The notes: generated by a model from the letters alone, not told the origin. A stretch of DNA of 61,772 nt from Actinophytocola sp. (GCF_009379765.1 NZ_WHTD01000032.1:1-61772), one strand, 5' to 3'. Counted from the first letter of the stretch, positions 50,173 through 59,407 are shown. Program-made: numbers and translations.

Positions 50173-50562
50173 TCAGGTCAGGTTGAGCTGCCAGGAGACG
50201 CCGAAGCGGTCGTTGACCCAGCCGAACTTGGTGCTGAAGCCGTAGTCGGCGAGCGGCATCAGCTCCTGGCCCTTCTCGGCGAGCGCGGCGTAGAGCCGGT
50301 CGATCTCCCCCTCGTCGGCGGTGTCGACGTACAGCGAGACCGCGGGCGTGAACCCGAACGCGTGCTTCTCCGAGCTGTCGATGCACATGAACCGCTGCCC
50401 GGCGAGGGTGAAGGTGGCGTGCTGGACGGACCCTTCCGCGCCGGGCCCCTCGGCCCCGTACCGCATGATGGCGACGACCTCGGCGTCGAAGAGCGACAGG
50501 TAGAAGTTCATCGCCTCCTCGGCCTGCCCCTCGAACATGAGAAACGTGGTGATCTTCTGCAT
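50173..50562 (-). CDS. VOC family protein (PhnB-like)
   Basis: 129 aa. MQKITTFLMFEGQAEEAMNF, VQHATFTLAGQRFMCIDSS and GWVNDRFGVSWQLNL match the PhnB/3-demethylubiquinone-like branch of the vicinal oxygen chelate superfamily. Function unknown. ATG at 50562 with AGGAGAG upstream; TATATAAG at about 50583-50590 lies further upstream. Its promoter region borders the MITE-like elements. Confidence 0.87.
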   Translation of the reverse strand: MQKITTFLMFEGQAEEAMNFYLSLFDAEVVAIMRYGAEGPGAEGSVQHATFTLAGQRFMCIDSSEKHAFGFTPAVSLYVDTADEGEIDRLYAALAEKGQELMPLADYGFSTKFGWVNDRFGVSWQLNLT

Positions 50563-50614
50563 GGCTCTCCTAAAGTCCCATCTTATATAAGTCGAGACTG
50601 TAACAGAGGTCGGG

Positions 50615-50781
50615 CTAGTGTCGCGTGATCCTGTTCCTTTGCGTCCGCTGTGGATCAACGTGGCTTCTGGCAAGGCGGAGGAAAGTCGCTCGTACCGGGT
50701 TGTACTTGGGCTTTTCTCCAACGCAGCCAGGGGCCGCGTTGGCCGCAGCGGCGTAAAGGTTTCAGGGTCACGCGACACTAG
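50615..50781. mobile_element. MITE-like element A, CTAG-GTGTCGCGTGA ends
   Basis: About 167 bp with no gene. Left end CTAGTGTCGCGTGA is inverted at the right end (50768-50781), and similarity continues inward for about 40 bp (CCTTTGCGTCCGCTG against CCTTTACGCCGCTG). If TA is the duplicated target, the element proper starts with GTGTC and ends with GACAC inside C-TA...TA-G, as for IS630/Tc1-type insertion into CTAG. Ends also found at 28103-28147. Confidence 0.75.
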
Positions 50782-50946
50782 TGTCCCCCGCCGGGAGTCT
50801 GTTGCTTGAGTCGGCGAGTCCAGGCTTCTGCTGGCAAAGGCGCCGGTTCGTCCTCGTACTGGGCCGTACTCGGGCGGATCGGCAACGCCGCCAGCGGGAA
50901 GCTGGGCCGGCGAATCGAGTGACGAACTTCCGGCGGGGGACACTAG
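50778..50946. mobile_element. MITE-like element B, CTAG-GTGTCCCCCGCCGG ends
   Basis: About 169 bp, abutting element A and sharing its CTAG. Left end CTAGTGTCCCCCGCCGG is inverted at 50930-50946, with similarity further inward. It starts with the same GTGTC as element A but is otherwise different. The right CTAG supplies the TAG stop of the lyase pseudogene. Confidence 0.75.
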
Positions 50947-52390
50947 ATGTCGGCAAGGCGGTCCATCAGTCCCGCCGCCGCGTCCAGGTCCGCGGACAGC
51001 GGGCGGTCCGCCAGGTCCGGGTCGAGGACGGCGTCGGCCAGGTCGAAGGCCTCTCGGATCGGGAGGTCGATCAGGTCGGCGGGACGCATGCGCAGCGCGC
51101 GGACCGCCGCGACCAACTCGCACGCCAGGACGTGGCGGTAGGCGAGCGCCGCCTCGCCGGTCTGGCGGGCGGCCTGCGTCGCAAAGCTCGCGTGGTCCTC
51201 GACGCCCCGCGACACGACCGCGGTGCCGAGCGTCACCGGCAGCGCCGCCTGGCGCAGGGTCGCCAGGGCGTCGTGCGCCACTACTCCAGGATCATCACGC
51301 CCGAGCTCCCCGGCGGGCCGGCCGCCAGGAACGCCGGCAGGTCGGTGAACGACGGCTCCACCAGGTCGCCGAGCCGGGTCGCGGACAGCTCCGCCACGTG
51401 GTGGATCGTCGCGCGGGCCTGGTCCAGCGCGACCGCCACGTACGCCGTGTGGAAGTGGGCGTGGTGGAAGACGTCGCCGGCCGACAGGGACACCATCGGG
51501 TTCTCCGTCGCCGCGTTGATCTCGATCGTCAGTACGCCTCTCAGGTACTCGAGCGCGTCGAGCGCGGGGCCCTGCACCTGCGGGAACGCCCGCAGGCCGT
51601 ACGGGTCCTGGATCCGCCGGCCGCGCTGGGGCACGCCGGCCATGCCGAGCAGGCGGCGCATCTCCGCCGCACAGCGCACCTGGCCGGGATGCGGGCGCGC
51701 CTCGTGCACGGGCGTCGCGTACGCCTCGGGGGAGCCGCCCAGGACCACATAGGACAGTGCGGCCACGGCGTGGCTGGCGCGGAGCAGCCGGTCGAGCTCC
51801 AGAGTGGACAGGACCGCGTCGGCCAGGGTGGCGGCGTTCGAGCTCATGAACGCGAGCGCGTCCGAGGTGTCCAGCGGCACCGGCGGCAGCGAGCCCGCGA
51901 CCCACGGCCGCTCGCCGGACAGCGTCAGCGCGGTCTCGGCCAGCGCCGTGAGGTCGCCGGTGCCGATCGCCCCGGTGCGGTGCACGAGCGGGACGGCGCC
52001 CGTGGTCAGCGCCGTGGCCAGGGCGTCGAGCAGGCGGGGATGCGCGCCGGAGCCGCCGGCGGCCAGCTGGTTGAGCCGGATCAGCAACATCGCCCGCAGC
52101 TGGCGGACCGGCAACACCCCGCCGGTGCCGCCCGCGTGGCTACGCAGCAGCCGCCTGCCGTGCTCGGGCCCCGCGTCCTCGTCGACCGTGAGATCGCGGT
52201 TCGCCCCCACGCCGGTGGTCCGGCCGTAGATCTCCCGCCGCGCGGACAGCTCGGTCACCAGCGCCCACGCGTCCTCGGCGCGCTGCCGGGCCTCCGGCGT
52301 CACCCGCACCGCCAGGTCGTCGTCCGCGACCAGGGCGACGTCCGCGCAGGCCAGCGTCCGCCCGTCCACCACCAGCTCACGCTCAGCCAT
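50943..52390 (-). pseudogene. Aromatic amino acid ammonia-lyase-like gene, frameshifted, atypical MIO triad
   Basis: The HAL/PAL-like protein starts at 52390: Y55 in EIYGRTTGVGANRDLTV, then a lyase core with FMSSNAATLAD and AATENPM. Where the family has Ala-Ser-Gly to make the MIO cofactor, this has Gly-Thr-Gly (residues 143-145, AIGTGDLTALA). Near 51280 one base is missing after SSGVMILE, creating TAG; the frame after it continues correctly (HDALATLRQAALPVTLG, SRGVEDHASFATQAARQ) to a stop at 50943 that belongs to element B. Without the last 110 residues it is unlikely to be active. Confidence 0.8.
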
Positions 52391-52615
52391 CGACGCTCCC
52401 GTACGAATACCGTCAACCGGCGCCATTGTGGACGCCCCGCGCCGGCAGCATCGCCCGGACGCCCGCGGACCCCGGTGCACACCTGGCCGCACGCCACGCT
52501 GTGCCACCTGCCGAGTCCGTTTGGGTAACCTCGCGCGCCCTACCTCGTTAGACCGGCGACAACCTATCCCCTGTACGGATGACCCTCGATGAGGTGATCC
52601 GGAAGGTAGGTACAG
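52391..52615 (+). other. Promoter region of the secreted protease
   Basis: No gene seen. GGAAGG lies about 10 nt before the ATG at 52616. TAACCT (52526-52531) could be a -10, giving a leader of about 80 nt that contains GGTGATCCGG and dyad-like GATGACCCTCGATGAGGTGA. Confidence 0.4.
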
Positions 52616-53587
52616 ATGAAACGTATGTGGCGGACCGCCGTCGCCGTGGCGGCGAGCGGGCTGGCGGTGGCGATGTTCGCGAGCCCCACGGCCGCGGCCG
52701 CCCCCACCGGCGCCTCGGTGGCGGTGCACCAGGTCGGCACCGGCGACGCGGCGGCGAAGTGGACACCAGAGGCGATGCGCGACGCCATCCCGCTCGACCG
52801 GCTCCTGCCGAGGGCGGACGCGTCGAAGCTGACCCAGGACGTCCGGCGCGGCGCCCCGCAGGTGGTGCAGCCGACGAGCTCGCTGCTCAACGCGCTGCTG
52901 CCGCAGGTGTTCCCGGAGGGCGGCGGCGAGTGGACCGGCGGCGGCGCGGTCGAGTCGACCGCGGGTCGGGTCTTCTTCACCTACGGCGGGCGGCAGGCCT
53001 CGTGCAGCGGCAACGCGGTGACCAGCGGTAACAAGAGCGTCGTGATGACCGCGGGGCACTGTGTGAAGCTGGACGGCGCCTGGCACACCGACTGGGTGTT
53101 CGTCCCGGCCTACGACAACGGCAACGCCCCGTTCGGCACCTGGTCGGCACGGGCCACGATGGCCACGCCGCAGTGGGTGGCGAGCGAGGACATCAACTAC
53201 GACGTCGGCGCGGCGGTGGTCAGCCCGCTGAACGGGCAGAGCCTCACCGACGTCGTCGGCGGCCAGGGCATCGCCTTCAACCAGGAACGCGGGCAGGACA
53301 TGTACGCGTTCGGCTGGCCGGCGGCGGACCCGTACGACGGCACCGCGATGATCTACTGCAGCGGCACGACGTTCGACGCGTTCATCAGCGACGGCATCGG
53401 CATGACCTGTGACATGACCGGTGGCGCGAGCGGCGGGCCGTGGTTCCTGAGCTTCGACGAGGGAACCGGCGCCGGGATCCAGAACTCGGTGAACAGCTAC
53501 AAGATCAATCTCATCTCGATCTGGATGTTCGGCCCGTACTTCGGGTCCGACGCCCAGGGTGTGTACAACACCGCGCAGGCCGCCTGA
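52616..53587 (+). CDS. Secreted trypsin-like serine protease (S1)
   Basis: 323 aa. Signal peptide (TAVAVAASGLAVAMFASPTA), a propeptide-like stretch to about 105, then a chymotrypsin fold with H148 (TAGHCV), D196 (INYDVGAAVV) and S272 (GGASGGPW). Four cysteines (130, 149, 248, 265) would give two disulfides. An extracellular endopeptidase of the streptogrisin/glutamyl-endopeptidase-like group; specificity cannot be told. Confidence 0.92.
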   Translation: MKRMWRTAVAVAASGLAVAMFASPTAAAAPTGASVAVHQVGTGDAAAKWTPEAMRDAIPLDRLLPRADASKLTQDVRRGAPQVVQPTSSLLNALLPQVFPEGGGEWTGGGAVESTAGRVFFTYGGRQASCSGNAVTSGNKSVVMTAGHCVKLDGAWHTDWVFVPAYDNGNAPFGTWSARATMATPQWVASEDINYDVGAAVVSPLNGQSLTDVVGGQGIAFNQERGQDMYAFGWPAADPYDGTAMIYCSGTTFDAFISDGIGMTCDMTGGASGGPWFLSFDEGTGAGIQNSVNSYKINLISIWMFGPYFGSDAQGVYNTAQAA

Positions 53588-53599
53588 GTCCTGCACCAG

Positions 53600-53635
53600 C
53601 CGGCGGGCGGCACCTCGAGGGGTGCCACCCGCCGG
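53600..53635. terminator. Terminator hairpin
   Basis: CCGGCGGG-c-GGCACC pairs with GGTGCC-a-CCCGCCGG, a 14-bp stem with one mismatch just after the protease gene. Confidence 0.75.
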
Positions 53636-53649
53636 TGCGTGGTGGCGCC

Positions 53650-53655
53650 TAGTCT
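53650..53655 (+). promoter_or_regulatory. -10 box TAGTCT
   Basis: TAGTCT is 7 nt before the ATG at 53663; leaderless arrangement. Confidence 0.5.
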
Positions 53656-53662
53656 GGCCGTG

Positions 53663-54427
53663 ATGACCACGCTCCTCGACGACCTGCGCACCCTCGCCAT
53701 GGTCAACTACGGCCACTTCACGTCCATGCGGGTCGACGACGGCCGGGTGCGCGGCCTGGGCCTGCACCTCGAACGGCTCGACCGCGACGCCCGCGAGGTG
53801 TTCGGCCGCGGCCTGGACGCGGGCCTGGTCTGCGACCGGATCCGCACGGCGGTCGACGGGCAGAAGGGCCCGCTCTACGCCAAGGTCAGCGTGTTCGTCA
53901 GGGACTTCGACGCGGGCGTCGCCGAGCACGAGCCGAGCCTGCTGGTGACCGTCCGCCCGCTGCCGGCGAGGTCCGGGTCGCTGCGGGTCGGCACCGTCGC
54001 GTACGAGCGGGACCTGCCGCGGGTCAAGCACGTCGGCACGTTCGGGTTGTTCCACCAGTTCCGGCTCGCGAAGCGGCGCGGGTACGACGACGCGCTGTTC
54101 GTCAACCGGGACGGCGAGATCAGTGAGGGCTCGGTCTGGAACGTGTGCTTCCTCGACGGTGAGACGGTGGTCTGGCCGAGCGCGCCCGCGCTGCCGGGCG
54201 TGGCGATGCACCTGCTGCGGGACGCGCTGACCGCGCGCGGGATCCCGGTCGAGACGAGGCCGGTGACACCGGCCGACCTGCCGCGGTTCCGGGCCGCGTT
54301 CGCCAGCAACGCGCTGGCCCCGGTCCAGGTGATCGAGTCCGTGGACGACGTGCGGTTCGACGGCGGCTACGCGTTCGCGAAGCTCATGGTCGAGGCCTAC
54401 GAGGAGGTCCCGTGGGAGGCACTCTGA
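53663..54427 (+). CDS. Class IV PLP aminotransferase
   Basis: 254 aa. PLP lysine K122 in PRVKHVGTFGLFHQ, E155 in GEISEGSVWNVCF, and NALAPVQVIESVDD at the end. Related to branched-chain aminotransferase and aminodeoxychorismate lyase; the exact substrate is undefined. The frame extends upstream, but ATG at 53663 fits the conserved start and promoter. It overlaps the DUF2461 gene by 16 nt. Confidence 0.85.
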   Translation: MTTLLDDLRTLAMVNYGHFTSMRVDDGRVRGLGLHLERLDRDAREVFGRGLDAGLVCDRIRTAVDGQKGPLYAKVSVFVRDFDAGVAEHEPSLLVTVRPLPARSGSLRVGTVAYERDLPRVKHVGTFGLFHQFRLAKRRGYDDALFVNRDGEISEGSVWNVCFLDGETVVWPSAPALPGVAMHLLRDALTARGIPVETRPVTPADLPRFRAAFASNALAPVQVIESVDDVRFDGGYAFAKLMVEAYEEVPWEAL

Positions 54428-55095
54428 CCACTCGGTTCGAGGGGTTCGGCGAGCACGCGGTCGACTTCTACGACGGGCTCGCCGCCGACAACTCCAAGTC
54501 GTACTGGACCGACAACAAGGCGACCTACCTGACCGACGTGCGGGCGCCGATGGAGGCGCTGCTCGCCGAGCTCACCGCCGAGTTCGCCACCGACTTCGGC
54601 TCCGCCACGGTCTTCCGGCCCTACCGCGACGTGCGGTTCGCCAAGGACAAGACGCCGTACAAGACGCACTGCGGCGGCGTCATCGAGCCAGGTCGCGGCG
54701 CAGGCGCCTACTACGTCGAGCTCGGCCCCGAGGGCGTGCGCACCGGCGGCGGCTGCTTCCACCTGCACGCCGACCAACTCGCCCGGTTCCGCACCGCGGT
54801 CGCCGAGGAGATCCACGGCGAGGCGCTGGGCAAGATCCTCACCAAGCTCGAGAAGGCGGGCTGGGAGATCAAGGGCGACCGGCTGGCCACGAAGCCGCGC
54901 GGGTATCCGGCCGACCATCCGCGGCTGGACCTGCTGCGCTACCGCTCGGTCTACGCGGCGCGGACCTGGCCGCCGGACGACGTGCTGCACGAGCGGGTCC
55001 TGCTCGACCGGGTGCGCAAGGCGTGGCGCGCCGTGCGCGCGTTCAACGAGTGGGCACGTGACCACGTAGGGATCACCGAGCAACCGCGGCGATAA
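54412..55095 (+). CDS. DUF2461 family protein
   Basis: 227 aa. FYDGLAADNSKSYWTDNKATY, FRPYRDVRFAKDKTPYKTHCG and LRYRSVYAARTWPPDDVL match DUF2461. No function is established. GTG start at 54412 inside the end of the aminotransferase gene; the two are coupled. Confidence 0.88.
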   Translation: MGGTLTTRFEGFGEHAVDFYDGLAADNSKSYWTDNKATYLTDVRAPMEALLAELTAEFATDFGSATVFRPYRDVRFAKDKTPYKTHCGGVIEPGRGAGAYYVELGPEGVRTGGGCFHLHADQLARFRTAVAEEIHGEALGKILTKLEKAGWEIKGDRLATKPRGYPADHPRLDLLRYRSVYAARTWPPDDVLHERVLLDRVRKAWRAVRAFNEWARDHVGITEQPRR

Positions 55096-55099
55096 CTTT

Positions 55100-55146
55100 C
55101 TGGATCGATCCCGGTATTACTGCTCGGTACTTCGGGATCGTTCCAG
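55100..55146. terminator. Inverted repeat between DUF2461 and pyk
   Basis: CTGGATCGATCCCG (55100-55113) and CGGGATCGTTCCAG (55133-55146) pair over 14 bp with one mismatch. Either a terminator for the upstream gene or an operator over the pyk -35 region. Confidence 0.55.
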
Positions 55147-55156
55147 GGAACAGCGC

Positions 55157-55162
55157 TAGGCT
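55157..55162 (+). promoter_or_regulatory. -10 box TAGGCT of pyk
   Basis: TAGGCT is 8 nt before the pyk GTG at 55171. Confidence 0.55.
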
Positions 55163-55170
55163 GCGTACCC

Positions 55171-56595
55171 GTGAGTCGACGAGCGAAGATTGTATGCACT
55201 CTGGGGCCTGCGACTGCCACCCCGGAGAAGGTGCGTGACCTGGTCGCGGCCGGCATGGACGTCGCCAGGATGAACTTCAGCCACGGCAGCCAGAGCGACC
55301 ACAAGCAGGTCTACGACCTGGTGCGGGCCGCCTCCGACGAGTCCGGCCGGGCCGTCGGCATCATGGCCGACCTGCAGGGCCCCAAGATCCGCCTCGGCAC
55401 GTTCGCCGGCGGCAAGGCCGAGTGGCGCGTCGGTGACGTGGTCCGGATCACCGTGGAGGACATCGAAGGCACCCACGACCGGGTATCCACCACCTACAAG
55501 GGCCTGTCCAGCGACGCGAGGCCGGGCGACCGGCTGCTGGTGGACGACGGCAACGTCGGCCTGACCGTGACCGCTGTCGAGGGCCCGGACGTGGTCTGCG
55601 AGGTCACCGAGGGCGGCAAGGTCAGCAACAACAAGGGCATCTCGCTTCCCGGCATGGACGTGTCGGTGCCGGCGATGTCGGAGAAGGACATCGAGGACCT
55701 GGAGTTCGCGCTGCAGCTCGGCGTGGACTTCGTGGCGCTGTCGTTCGTGCGGTCCCCGGCCGACATCGACCTGGTGCACCAGGTGATGGACCGGGTCGGC
55801 CACGGCCGGCTGCCGGTGATCGCCAAGCTGGAGAAGCCCGAGGCGGTCTCGAACCTCGAGGCGATCGTGCTGGCCTTCGACGGCGTGATGGTGGCCCGCG
55901 GCGACCTGGGCGTCGAGCTGCCGCTCGAGCAGGTGCCGCTGGTCCAGAAGCGGACGATCCAGATCGCGCGCGAGAACGCGAAGCCGGTGATCGTGGCGAC
56001 CCAGATGCTGGAGTCCATGATCAACAACTCCCGGCCGACCCGGGCCGAGGTGTCCGATGTGGCGAACGCGGTGCTCGACGGCGCCGACGCGGTGATGCTG
56101 TCCGGCGAGTCCAGTGTCGGCCGCTACCCGATCGAGACCGTGCAGACCATGAGCCGGATCGTCGAGGCGGTCGAGGCCGAGTCCGTCGTGGTGCCGCCGC
56201 TGACCCACGTGCCGCGCACCAAGCGCGGTGTGCTGTCCTACGCGGCCCGCGACATCGGCGAGCGGCTCAACGCCAAGGCGCTGGTCGCGTTCACCCAGTC
56301 CGGTGACACCGTGCGGCGGCTCTCCCGCCTGCACACGCACCTGCCGCTGCTGGCGTTCACCCCGACCCCGGGCGTCCGCAGCCAGCTGACGCTGACCTGG
56401 GGCGTCGAGACGTTCATGGTGCCGGAGGTCGACTCGACCGACCTCATGGTGCGCCAGGTCGACACGTCGATGCTGTCGATCGGGCGGTACCAGCCGGGTG
56501 ATCTCGTGGTCGTGGTCGCCGGGTCGCCGCCAGGGACCGTCGGCTCGACTAACCTCATCCGGGTCCACCGGCTCGGGGAGGAAGACCACGCCTGA
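55171..56595 (+). CDS. pyk: Pyruvate kinase
   Basis: 474 aa, normal bacterial length. RRAKIVCTLGPAT and MDVARMNFSHG at the start, VIAKLEKPEAVSNLEAI and VMVARGDLGVELP (active-site Glu/Asp and Mg2+ site), VATQMLESMINNSRPTRAEV signature, then the allosteric C-domain. It makes ATP and pyruvate from phosphoenolpyruvate. The first codon is GTG with a leaderless -10. Confidence 0.97.
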   Translation: MSRRAKIVCTLGPATATPEKVRDLVAAGMDVARMNFSHGSQSDHKQVYDLVRAASDESGRAVGIMADLQGPKIRLGTFAGGKAEWRVGDVVRITVEDIEGTHDRVSTTYKGLSSDARPGDRLLVDDGNVGLTVTAVEGPDVVCEVTEGGKVSNNKGISLPGMDVSVPAMSEKDIEDLEFALQLGVDFVALSFVRSPADIDLVHQVMDRVGHGRLPVIAKLEKPEAVSNLEAIVLAFDGVMVARGDLGVELPLEQVPLVQKRTIQIARENAKPVIVATQMLESMINNSRPTRAEVSDVANAVLDGADAVMLSGESSVGRYPIETVQTMSRIVEAVEAESVVVPPLTHVPRTKRGVLSYAARDIGERLNAKALVAFTQSGDTVRRLSRLHTHLPLLAFTPTPGVRSQLTLTWGVETFMVPEVDSTDLMVRQVDTSMLSIGRYQPGDLVVVVAGSPPGTVGSTNLIRVHRLGEEDHA

Positions 56596-56624
56596 GCCGG
56601 TCTGCCGGCATTAGGGGTGGGTGC

Positions 56625-57554
56625 ATGACCGAAGCGGCTCGACAGGCGGCCGCGGACCTGGCCGAGCTGCGCGCCTGTTCCTCGGACGGAGCGGCGCGCG
56701 GCCAGCCGGTGCTCGACCGGCTGGTCGCGCTGCTCGACCTGGAGCGGATCGAGGAGAACATCTTCCGCGGGGTGAGTCCCGCGCCCTCGCCGGTCCGGGT
56801 GTTCGGCGGCCAGGTGGCCGGTCAGGCGCTCGTGGCCGCCGGCCGGACGGTTCCCGCCGAGCGCAAGGTCCACTCGTTGCACGCGTACTTCATCCGGCCC
56901 GGTGATCCGAGCATCCCGATCGTGTACGAGATCGACCGGATCCGGGACGGTCGCTCGTTCACGACCCGGCGGGTCACCGCCGTGCAGCGCGGGAAGGCGA
57001 TCTTCGCGCTGTCCGCGTCGTTCCACGAGCCCGAGCCCGGGGTGGAGCACGCCGAGCCGATGCCGCCGGTGCCGGATCCCGACACGCTCCCGACCCGGGC
57101 CGAGCAGCTGGGGACGTTCGCCGACAAGCTGGGCGACCTCGCGAAGCTGCCCCGGCCGATCGACATCCGGTACGTGACCGAGCCGCCGTGGGAGCTGCGG
57201 GAGCGCGGGCCCAGCGAGGCGCGGTCGCAGGTGTGGATGCGTGCCGACGGCCGGCTGCCCGACGACGAGCTGCTGCACGTCTGCGTGCTGACCTACGCCT
57301 CGGACATGACCCTGCTCGACTCGATCCTGGTGCGGCACGGCGCCTACTGGGGGCTGGACAACGTCCTCGGCGCGAGCCTGGACCACGCGCTGTGGTTCCA
57401 CCGCCCGTTCCGCGCGGACGAGTGGTTCCTCTACGACTGCGTCTCCCCGAGCGCCTCGGGTGCCCGCGGCCTGGCGACCGGCCGGTTCTTCGCCCAGGAC
57501 GGCACCCTGATCGCAACCGTGGTCCAGGAAGGCCTCCTCCGCATCCTCGACTGA
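56625..57554 (+). CDS. tesB: Acyl-CoA thioesterase II (TesB family)
   Basis: 309 aa double hot-dog fold. VFGGQVAGQALVAAGRTVP and LHAYFIRPGDPSIPIVYEID in the first half; YASDMTLLDSIL with the catalytic Asp and SLDHALWFHRPFRADEW in the second. It hydrolyses acyl-CoA esters. Starts 29 bp after pyk; weak -10 TAGGGG 7 nt upstream of the ATG. Confidence 0.93.
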   Translation: MTEAARQAAADLAELRACSSDGAARGQPVLDRLVALLDLERIEENIFRGVSPAPSPVRVFGGQVAGQALVAAGRTVPAERKVHSLHAYFIRPGDPSIPIVYEIDRIRDGRSFTTRRVTAVQRGKAIFALSASFHEPEPGVEHAEPMPPVPDPDTLPTRAEQLGTFADKLGDLAKLPRPIDIRYVTEPPWELRERGPSEARSQVWMRADGRLPDDELLHVCVLTYASDMTLLDSILVRHGAYWGLDNVLGASLDHALWFHRPFRADEWFLYDCVSPSASGARGLATGRFFAQDGTLIATVVQEGLLRILD

Positions 57555-57705
57555 CCCCGCGAGTCCAACCCCCAGAACCCGCGAGTCCCCCACTCGGGAC
57601 GCGCGAGTCCCCTACTCGCGTGCCTGGCGCGGGCCCGAACGTCGGGCTCGGAGGTCCGGAGCGTTGGACTCGCGGTACCGGAGCGTTGGACTCGCGGGGT
57701 TGGGG
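57555..57705. repeat. GGACTCGCGG-type repeat cluster, third copy
   Basis: CCGGAGCGTTGGACTCGCGG occurs twice, 20 bp apart, with inverted GCGAGTCC copies before it, as in the clusters at 22820 and 35245. It fills most of the gap between tesB and the carboxypeptidase gene. Confidence 0.8.
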
Positions 57706-57796
57706 GAATCGGGGTCCTCGGTGGTTGGTGATTGTCAGGAGGGCGGGGGAGTAGGAGGATTTCTCACCAACGTCCCTGCCATCCCCGGGAGTCGCC

Positions 57797-59353
57797 GTGG
57801 AAAGTCGTCGCTTACGCCTGTTAGTCCTGCTCACCGGGCTGGTCCTGCTCGTCGGCGGCTCGGTCTCGCCGGTGGCCGCCCAGGACCGGGGCGACCTCGG
57901 CGCCGACCTGGACGCCATCCTCGGCGATCCGGGGCTCGCCGGGGCCGACGTCGGGCTCGTGGTCCGGACGCTCGACGGCGAGGTCGTCTACCAGCGCAGT
58001 GGTGACCGCCGCCAGCAGCCCGCCTCCAACGCCAAGCTCGTCACCTCGGCCGCCGCCATGGAGATCCTCGGCGCCGACTACCGGTTCACCACCACCGTGG
58101 CCAGCCCCGCCCGGCAGCGTGGGCCGGTGCTCGACGGCGACCTCTACCTCAAGGGCACCGGCGACCCGACCATGCTCGCCGCCGACTACGACGCCCTCGC
58201 GAAGCAGGTCCGCGACCGCGGCATCACCTTCGTGCGCGGCAAGCTCGTCGCCGACGACACCTGGTTCGACGACACCCGCCTCGGCCTCGGCTGGGCCTGG
58301 GACGACGAGCCGTTCTACTACAACGCGCAGGTCTCGGCCCTCACCGCGGCGCCGGACGGCGACTTCGACGCCGGCTCGATCATCATCGAGGTGACCCCCG
58401 GCGCGAACGGGAAGAAGGCCACCGTCACCACCGAGCCGCCGACCGGCTACGTCACGATCGAGAGCTCCGCGACCACCGGCGCGCCCGGGTCGTCGAACAC
58501 GATCTCGGTCGACCGCCGGCACGGGAACAACACCTTCACCGTCACCGGCTCGATCCCGGCGGGCGGCGCGGCGACCACCGAGTGGATGGCCGTCTGGGAG
58601 CCGACCGGCTACGCTGCCGAGCTCTTCCGGGACGCGTTGACGGCGCACGGCGTCCGGGTGCTCGGCCCGACGACCCGCGCCGCGACCCCCGCCGGCGCCA
58701 GGCCGCTGGCCACGCGTGACTCGATGCCGCTCCGCGAGCTCCTGGTCCCGTTCCTCAAACTCAGCAACAACCTGCACGCCGAGATCCTGACCAAGGCCAT
58801 GGGCCGGGCCGCCGCGGACGAGGGCAGCTGGACCGCCGGCCGGAACGCGATCGCCGGCACGCTGCCGGGCTTCGGGGTCCAAGGCCGGCTGTCGCTCGTG
58901 GACGGCTCCGGCCTGTCCCGGATGGACCAGATCGCGCCGGACCAGCTGGCCGCGTTGCTCGCCGGCGCGGCGCGGCGGCCGTGGTTCCCGACCTGGTACG
59001 AGGCGCTGCCGATCGCCGGCAAGGCGGACCGGCTGGTCGGCGGCACGCTGCGCAGCCGCATGCGCGGCACCGCCGCCGAGGGCACCGTGCACGCCAAGAC
59101 CGGCTCGCTGACCGGGGTGAGCGGCCTGTCCGGCTACGTCGACACCGCGGCCGGCGAGCGGCTGGTGTTCTCGATGGTGTCGAACAACTACATCGGCGTC
59201 GACGCGAAGAAGGTCGAGGACGCGGTCGCGATCCGGCTGGCGTCCGACGGGAGCACCGCGGCCGTGGCCCGGGCGCCGAGGGTCGAGCCGGGCGAGCGGC
59301 AGGGCGCCAACAACCGGGCGGACCTGGAGTGCAGCTGGGTCAAGGCCTGCTGA
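57797..59353 (+). CDS. dacB: D-alanyl-D-alanine carboxypeptidase/endopeptidase (PBP4, class C)
   Basis: 518 aa. Signal peptide (LRLLVLLTGLVLLVGGS), then the penicillin-binding motifs: SxxK S77-N-A-K80 in QPASNAKLVT, SxN in LKLSNNLHAEIL, and HAKTGSLTGVSG (KTG). The large insert between the first two motifs is typical of PBP4. It trims or cleaves peptidoglycan stem peptides outside the membrane. Confidence 0.94.
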   Translation: MESRRLRLLVLLTGLVLLVGGSVSPVAAQDRGDLGADLDAILGDPGLAGADVGLVVRTLDGEVVYQRSGDRRQQPASNAKLVTSAAAMEILGADYRFTTTVASPARQRGPVLDGDLYLKGTGDPTMLAADYDALAKQVRDRGITFVRGKLVADDTWFDDTRLGLGWAWDDEPFYYNAQVSALTAAPDGDFDAGSIIIEVTPGANGKKATVTTEPPTGYVTIESSATTGAPGSSNTISVDRRHGNNTFTVTGSIPAGGAATTEWMAVWEPTGYAAELFRDALTAHGVRVLGPTTRAATPAGARPLATRDSMPLRELLVPFLKLSNNLHAEILTKAMGRAAADEGSWTAGRNAIAGTLPGFGVQGRLSLVDGSGLSRMDQIAPDQLAALLAGAARRPWFPTWYEALPIAGKADRLVGGTLRSRMRGTAAEGTVHAKTGSLTGVSGLSGYVDTAAGERLVFSMVSNNYIGVDAKKVEDAVAIRLASDGSTAAVARAPRVEPGERQGANNRADLECSWVKAC

Positions 59354-59366
59354 GACCCGAAAGCGT

Positions 59367-59407
59367 GACGGGCCCGGGATCAGTCGGGGGCTGATCCCGG
59401 GCCCGTC
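59367..59407. terminator. Long perfect hairpin terminator
   Basis: GACGGGCCCGGGATCAG and CTGATCCCGGGCCCGTC pair over 17 bp across a 7-nt loop, between two convergent genes. Confidence 0.85.

Noticed and set aside
51281..54211. A 976-codon minus-strand gene containing the lyase
   Set aside because: Everything before the lyase ATG at 52390 is antisense to the trypsin-like protease and class IV aminotransferase genes and lacks motifs.
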